A DNA stretch of 50,974 nucleotides from Deltaproteobacteria bacterium (GTDB lineage: Bacteria; Desulfobacterota; Binatia; UBA12015), in the NCBI GenBank assembly GCA_016874795.1, contig VGTG01000018.1:1-50974 (forward strand), written 5' to 3'. Positions 46,944 to 50,974 of this stretch are shown here, piece by piece. A program made the position numbers and the translations under genes. The notes under the pieces are model-generated. The model had not been told where the DNA came from and did no database searches. It saw only the letters and a list, made by a program, of their open reading frames with translations. Each line of letters starts with the position of its first letter. The stretch's first letter is position 1.

Positions 46944-48308
46944 TCAGCCGGCGAAGCGCCGGCGGAGTGACGAGAGACCGCCGCGCAAGCGTCGCGTCGC
47001 CCAGCGCGCGACGCCGCGCGCGTTCAGGTTCCGCTCGCGCGCCCACGGCAGGACGCGAAGCAGGTTCCCCGGCGACAGGAGCCACTTCGGCGCGAGCCAG
47101 ATGCGCCAGCGGTAGAGCCACAGGAGGTCGCGGTTCGGGATCCACGGCCAGTCGACGTCGTCCAGAACGAAGACGCGCGACGAGATCGTCATCGTCTCGA
47201 AGCCGTAGCGATTCCCGAACGCGAAGCGGAGCGCTTGCGAGCGCACCTCGAGGTGCGCCGGCAGATCGACGCCGCCGATGTCGCGCAGCGTTCGCTCCGG
47301 GATCGACATCGCGAGCGTCCGGCCGAGATCGGGAACGCGGATGTGCACCGGCGGCAGGACGTCGATCCGCTTCGGCGGGAACTTGTCGTGGATGTCGGCG
47401 CAGAAGTCGGCGAATCCCTTGCGGAGCTCCTCCAGCGGAACGAGCGGCGGCTCGTCGATCGGGAGGAGCTCGAAGTCCCGCGCCGCCTCCGCGAAGCGCG
47501 CGAGCGCCGGAGCGGAGTCGTGCGGCACCTCCGTGTCGAGCTCGTCGCCCGGGTAGAGCAGCGCCGCACCGCAGCCGGCTTCCACGAGGTGGCGAAACGC
47601 GTCCGCCGGCCGGTTTGCGTACGCGTTCACGTACCGATTGTCCGACGTCGAGAAGTAGACGAAGCTCGCGAACGGTATCGTCACCTCCGCTCCGAGCCGG
47701 CGGTGCACGTCGACCATGTGCGTCAGGATCGAAGCGGCCATGCCGGGGAGCTGGCCGTCGTACTCCTTCCCGCCCGTGTAGCCGGCGAGCGAGAACTGCT
47801 TCAGGAGGACGTCGACCCGCCCGAGGTCCGCCCGCAGGTGCGCGCAGTCGCTCGCGTCGATCTGCGCGTCATTGACGTTGAGGCACACGCGATCTCCGCC
47901 GACGACCGCGAGGCACGAGTCCCCGTACGGCGCGTGGTACGCGTAGACGCGCGTCCTCGGAGTCAGGGAGACGAAGCGACGGTGCGGAAGCGTGCGGAAG
48001 CGCGGGAACCCGGCACGTTTGAGCGCCGTCCGCACCTCGTCCGGCGCGCGTCCCTGGTAGAGCACGGTCACGCGCTGCTTGAACGCTTCCGGCAGGGAGC
48101 GAAGCGTCGGGAAGTGCAGGTGGTCCGGGTGCTCGTGCGAGAGCCAGAGGAAGTCGACGCCTTCGAGCCACTCCTCGCGCCACGCGGCCGGCGGATGCAG
48201 GCTCCACGAGTCGTTGAACGCCTTGCCGAAGAGCCACGGGTCGCACCACACCTTCGTGTCGGGACCGCTCGTGATCACCGAAGCGTGGCTGATCAGACGG
48301 ACCTTCAT
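46944..48308 (-). CDS. metallo-beta-lactamase-fold hydrolase (UlaG/NAPE-PLD-like)
   Basis: This 454-residue protein has MBL-fold motifs: ISHASVITSGPDTKVWCDPWLF, the metal site LSHEHPDHLHFP (HxHxDH), ALLYPGDELDTE and VNVNDAQIDASDC. The N-terminal part resembles UlaG or NAPE-PLD-like MBL proteins; the C-terminal 150 residues (RTLRDIGGVDLPAHLEVRSQALRFAF, and a basic tail) are not typical and may bind a membrane or lipid. The ATG at 48308 overlaps the stop of a small membrane protein gene. Product role is unknown; Rieske or UDP-sugar pathways in other bacteria hold similar MBL proteins. Confidence 0.75.
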   Translation of the reverse strand: MKVRLISHASVITSGPDTKVWCDPWLFGKAFNDSWSLHPPAAWREEWLEGVDFLWLSHEHPDHLHFPTLRSLPEAFKQRVTVLYQGRAPDEVRTALKRAGFPRFRTLPHRRFVSLTPRTRVYAYHAPYGDSCLAVVGGDRVCLNVNDAQIDASDCAHLRADLGRVDVLLKQFSLAGYTGGKEYDGQLPGMAASILTHMVDVHRRLGAEVTIPFASFVYFSTSDNRYVNAYANRPADAFRHLVEAGCGAALLYPGDELDTEVPHDSAPALARFAEAARDFELLPIDEPPLVPLEELRKGFADFCADIHDKFPPKRIDVLPPVHIRVPDLGRTLAMSIPERTLRDIGGVDLPAHLEVRSQALRFAFGNRYGFETMTISSRVFVLDDVDWPWIPNRDLLWLYRWRIWLAPKWLLSPGNLLRVLPWARERNLNARGVARWATRRLRGGLSSLRRRFAG

Positions 48309-48523
48309 CGATCCGCCTCGCTCGAGCCGCGCGTCAGACGACGAAGCCCTCGCCCGACGAGCGTTGCGAGCCCGAGCAGCAGGCAGAACGCGAGCAGGAT
48401 CTGCACCGCACCGAGAAGGACCTCGGGGAAGCGCCGGTAGCGCACGTCGAGTGCGATCGCGTACGCGAGCCAAAGCACGGACATGGCCGCGACGGCGAGC
48501 CTGCCGATCCGCGACCGCGGCAT
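48305..48523 (-). CDS. small membrane protein, two transmembrane segments
   Basis: This 72-residue protein has two hydrophobic segments (AVAAMSVLWLAYAIAL and VLLGAVQILLAFCLLLGLATLV) separated by a short basic loop, with a basic C-terminus. It is part of a tight operon: the start overlaps the upstream stop by one base (TGATG) and its own stop overlaps the MBL start (ATGA). I do not recognise a family. It may be an accessory or anchor for the neighbouring proteins. Confidence 0.65.
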   Translation of the reverse strand: MPRSRIGRLAVAAMSVLWLAYAIALDVRYRRFPEVLLGAVQILLAFCLLLGLATLVGRGLRRLTRGSSEADR

Positions 48524-48924
48524 CACGCGCGGTCGGTCAAGTAGAGCAGCGCGCAAAGGCGAAGCTCGGTCCGGGAGAAGCCGAAGCCGTCGAGACGATG
48601 GACGCGGCCGGAGCGGAGGTCGTCCCGGTGCCGCGCGGCGATCGCGGCGATGTCGGTAGCTCCGGCGTCGAGTCCGAGGGCGACCGCGAGGTGCGCCGGT
48701 GAGTCCTCGTCCGGCCGGTCGCGCAGGTATGCCGCGCCGAGGAGGCTCGCGCTCTCCGGAGAGACGAGGCGAAGACGCACACGCGCCGCGACGAGCGTCT
48801 CGCGCGAAGCGGCTTCCGCCTGCGCACCAGCACCAACACCAGCACCGGCGCCGAAACCCGCGCCGCCGAGCGCGGCCAAGAGGCGCAGCACGTCGCGACG
48901 TCGCACCGCAAACGGCGTCGTCAT
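48523..48924 (-). CDS. Tat-exported small subunit-like protein next to GMC oxidoreductase
   Basis: This 133-residue protein has a twin-arginine signal (RRRDVLRLLAALGGAGF, followed by an Ala/Gly-rich cleavage region). The mature part (RLRLVSPESASLLGAAYLRD, GLDAGATDIAAIAARHRDDLRSGRVHRLDG) is a small helical domain with no motif I recognise. In function it recalls gluconate-2-dehydrogenase subunit 3-like partners of GMC dehydrogenases. It overlaps the GMC gene by ATGA upstream and the small membrane protein downstream, so the three probably make one complex. The subunit role is inference. Confidence 0.6.
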   Translation of the reverse strand: MTTPFAVRRRDVLRLLAALGGAGFGAGAGVGAGAQAEAASRETLVAARVRLRLVSPESASLLGAAYLRDRPDEDSPAHLAVALGLDAGATDIAAIAARHRDDLRSGRVHRLDGFGFSRTELRLCALLYLTDRA

Positions 48925-50531
48925 GCGAGCACTCCCCGCAGATGATCGCCGAGCCGGAACGCGAGGGCCAGGATCGTGAACGTCGGATTCACGTGCCCGT
49001 ACGTCGGGAATACCGAGCTGCCCGCGATCCACAGGTTCTCGATCCCGTGCACGCGGCAGTTCCGATCGACGACGCCGCTCTTCGGGTCGTCGGCCATGCG
49101 CGTCGTCCCCAGGTGGTGCATGTGCGGGCTCGGCCGGAACCAGTCGAGCCCGCCCTCGGGCATCTGCACGCGGACGCGCCCGATGCCGGCAAGCGCGAAG
49201 GCGGCCGCGAGCAGATCCGTCGAGCGGCGCACGCTGTCCTGATCCGAAGGGGAGAGCCGCCAGTCGAGGACGATCCGTCGCTGGCCGAGAGGATCGCGCT
49301 CGTCGCCGAGACGGACGCGGCTCTCCGGGTTCGGAGCGGGCTCGGCGACGGCGATCAAGTCGACGTGCCACGTCGGATACGCGGCGCGGTAGCTCGCGAG
49401 CCGGTAGCCGCCCGCGACGAGTTCGTCGACGTCCGCGATCACGTTCGCGACGTGATAGTGGAAGTCGTCCGGCAGATCTCCCTCCTGTACCGCCCTCCAT
49501 GCGTAATCGAGCGAGCGAAACGCCTTGCCTCTGCGGATCGCGACGTCGAGCGGCATCGTCGGGCCGAGCTGCACGCCGCAGTTCTGCAGACGCTGCTCGC
49601 GCTGCACACCGTCCGGCAAGCGAAAGATCGCCCGCCCCATCGCGCGTCCGGTCGCGTTCGCGCGAGCCCGCTCGAGATAGAGGTCGAGCGGAAGCTCCGG
49701 GTCGGAGAGCCAGAGATCGCCGACCGGCGGGATCACGAGATGATCGGCGAAGTAGCGGCCGACGAGATCGTGATCGTTCCCGAGGCCCGCGGACGCGACG
49801 CTCGAAGAGAGGAGGAGGAGCCGCGCGTTCTCGATCCCGCCCGTCGCGAGCACGAAGAGCCGCGCCTGCACGCGGAAGCGCTCGTCCTGCAGCGTCGCGA
49901 CGCGCACGGCGCGCACCGCACGCGGCGGATCGTCGGTCTCGAATTCGAGAACGTTCGCGTGCAGGAGGACGTCTACGTTCGCGGACTCCTCGATCGAAGC
50001 ACGTCGCACCGCACCGAGCTGGCGCAGCTCCGGCGCGACGGCGGGAAAGATCTCCGTCTCCGCGAGCTCCGCCTCGAGCTCCCACGGCCGGCAGGCCTTG
50101 CCGTCCGTCCACGCCTCGAGCTCGAACGCGTCGTCCGGAAGACCGAGGAACGCGAGCGCCCGCTCGTAGTAGGGATCGAGCTCGGCGCGCGTGATCGGCC
50201 ACCCGCTGTGCGGCACCCACGGCCGCGGCTCCATGTCGATCGCGTCGAGCGGTCGCACGTTCCCGCCCCAGTGGTTCGTCGTGCCGCCGAAGTAGCGGAG
50301 ACGGCTGATCCCGAGCGGATACTCGCGTCCGACGACCTGCCCCTGATGGAGATACTGCGTGTGGTCGTCGTGCTCGAAGCCGCCGCTCTCGACGAGGAGA
50401 ACGCGCGCTCCGCCCGTCCCGCTCGACAGCGCGCTCGCGAGAGCCAGGCCCGCGGCGCCGGCACCGACGATGCAAACGTCGGTCTCGACCGTGTGTCCGT
50501 CGGGAAGCTCGCGCGCGTCGATGAAGCCCAC
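48921..50531 (-). CDS. GMC-family FAD oxidoreductase
   Basis: This 536-residue flavoprotein is preferably started at GTG 50531, which places the FAD motif VCIVGAGAAGLALASAL near the N-terminus; a TTG at 50615 would add a basic tail. It has RYFGGTTNHWGGN, LATGGIENARLLL, HHLGTTRMADDP and WIAGSSVFPTYGHVNPTFTILALAFRLGDHL, the features of the choline/glucose dehydrogenase GMC group, gluconate-2-DH type. It probably oxidises an alcohol or sugar. The stop overlaps the start of a Tat-exported small protein, suggesting co-export as a complex with a partner. Confidence 0.85.
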   Translation of the reverse strand: MGFIDARELPDGHTVETDVCIVGAGAAGLALASALSSGTGGARVLLVESGGFEHDDHTQYLHQGQVVGREYPLGISRLRYFGGTTNHWGGNVRPLDAIDMEPRPWVPHSGWPITRAELDPYYERALAFLGLPDDAFELEAWTDGKACRPWELEAELAETEIFPAVAPELRQLGAVRRASIEESANVDVLLHANVLEFETDDPPRAVRAVRVATLQDERFRVQARLFVLATGGIENARLLLLSSSVASAGLGNDHDLVGRYFADHLVIPPVGDLWLSDPELPLDLYLERARANATGRAMGRAIFRLPDGVQREQRLQNCGVQLGPTMPLDVAIRRGKAFRSLDYAWRAVQEGDLPDDFHYHVANVIADVDELVAGGYRLASYRAAYPTWHVDLIAVAEPAPNPESRVRLGDERDPLGQRRIVLDWRLSPSDQDSVRRSTDLLAAAFALAGIGRVRVQMPEGGLDWFRPSPHMHHLGTTRMADDPKSGVVDRNCRVHGIENLWIAGSSVFPTYGHVNPTFTILALAFRLGDHLRGVLA

Positions 50532-50635
50532 TGGTTCCGCCGCGGGATGCGGGCCCCTCGCTGCTGCCTGCCCGTGGCGCGCCCGATCTATTCCAGAGGC
50601 CGAACTTCCGCGCAACCGAGAGCGCGCCGCGCGGA

Positions 50636-50974
50636 TCAGATCTCCTCGCGCCGGTGCCCCTCGGCGAGCTCGCGCTGTCGAAGCGCCTCCGCGTGGTGCC
50701 GCTTCGCGCGCCCGGCCTTGCCGGAGATCGCCTCCAGCGCCGCGAGCGAGTCGAGAAGCGAAGCGAGCCGGCCATGCTGGCGATACGGCATGCGAATCGG
50801 CTCCGCGCGCGCCGCGACGATCGTTCCGCGGAGGAAGGCCTGAATCGCCTCGGATCCGGCACCCGGCTTTGCGATGCTTCCGGACTCGAGCACGACGATC
50901 TCGTCACGCCAGCCTTCGGACGCGACCGGATGCAGCCGGAAGCTCCTCCGCCACTCGTCCTCGGCGGCGTCGTC
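50636..50974 (-). CDS. unidentified protein, partial (5' end beyond window)
   Basis: The minus-strand frame is open to the right edge. The 112 visible residues end VLESGSIAKPGAGSEAI, GTIVAARAEPIRMPYRQHGRLASLLDSLAALEAISGKAGRAKRHH. The HGRLASLLDSLAALEAI helix resembles the C-terminus of Gfo/Idh/MocA oxidoreductases, but this is a weak impression. It is upstream of the GMC gene with a 104-base gap, so it may be the first part of that operon. Function unknown. Confidence 0.5.
   Translation of the reverse strand, partial: DDAAEDEWRRSFRLHPVASEGWRDEIVVLESGSIAKPGAGSEAIQAFLRGTIVAARAEPIRMPYRQHGRLASLLDSLAALEAISGKAGRAKRHHAEALRQRELAEGHRREEI

Noticed and set aside
48921-50531. GMC enzyme considered as cholesterol oxidase
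   Set aside because: It has choline/gluconate-dehydrogenase-type motifs (HHLGTTRM, NPTFTILALA) and no cholesterol-oxidase features; no steroid link beyond distance.
1-50974. tRNA, rRNA, insertion sequences, prophage
   Set aside because: No cloverleaf, rRNA-like or transposase-like sequence was seen in any gap; the gaps are mostly short and explained by promoters, hairpins or gene remnants.

Overview
The window is about 51 kb of very GC-rich, densely coded bacterial chromosome. Lipoproteins with lipoboxes, Sec and Tat signals, a fused lysophospholipid transporter/acyltransferase and many secreted proteins suggest a Gram-negative cell. The number of acyl-CoA dehydrogenases, crotonases, SDRs, MaoC hydratases and amidohydrolases fits a lipid- or steroid-degrading environmental lineage such as an uncultured Binatota-, Desulfobacterota- or Myxococcota-type bacterium. 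That placement is inference: no rRNA or marker gene is present. I see no rRNA, tRNA, CRISPR array, prophage or intact transposon.

The main metabolic theme is steroid catabolism, split over several operons. On the minus strand, ipdA, ipdB, ipdC, echA20 and an acyl-CoA dehydrogenase (16404 down to 11619) form an operon whose products resemble the mycobacterial enzymes that open the last steroid rings (HIP/COCHEA-CoA pathway). A second minus-strand operon (9182 to 4308) holds an acyl-CoA dehydrogenase, a DUF35 protein, a thiolase-like lipid-transfer protein, a FadA5/FadA6-like thiolase and an SDR. A third (45517 to 42037) holds a ChsH2-like MaoC-DUF35 fusion, a ChsE1-like dehydrogenase, a ChsH1-like MaoC protein and a double-hotdog protein. 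The first two operons share a 26-base promoter/operator-like motif at the same spacing.

Between and around these lie: a secreted 24-cysteine protein and a DUF6502/DUF5666 pair (1284-4274); a nucleotidyltransferase-HEPN module with a fused ribbon-helix-helix-like domain (9281-10285); gpsA; a membrane protein and a secreted SGNH/sialate-esterase-like protein (16600-19419); an AbrB/PIN toxin-antitoxin pair (19485-20109); a crotonase, a DUF3604 protein and a large Gly-rich secreted protein (20197-25631); an SDR and a beta-helix protein; and two acyl-CoA dehydrogenases that look like the two subunits of a heterotetramer (28014-30264).

From 30228 to 41960 there are transport and oxidoreductase genes, a kelch lipoprotein, two paralogous metal-dependent amidohydrolases, an N-acyl-D-amino-acid-deacylase-like enzyme with its MarR regulator, and a second HEPN/nucleotidyltransferase module between an intact clc gene and a decayed clc copy. 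The right end (45613-50974) has an MHS-type MFS transporter and a tightly overlapping operon of a GMC oxidoreductase, a Tat-exported small protein, a small membrane protein and a metallo-beta-lactamase-fold protein.

The least explained signal is a roughly 95-base multi-hairpin element present three times (15396, 34493, 37531). Each copy sits directly upstream of a minus-strand start codon in the same orientation, and the stems show compensatory base changes. In one copy it also encodes the C-terminal tail of the MarR protein. Decayed gene fragments (phosphodiesterase, GST, clc, one unidentified) and in-frame or intergenic tandem repeats show local genome turnover.
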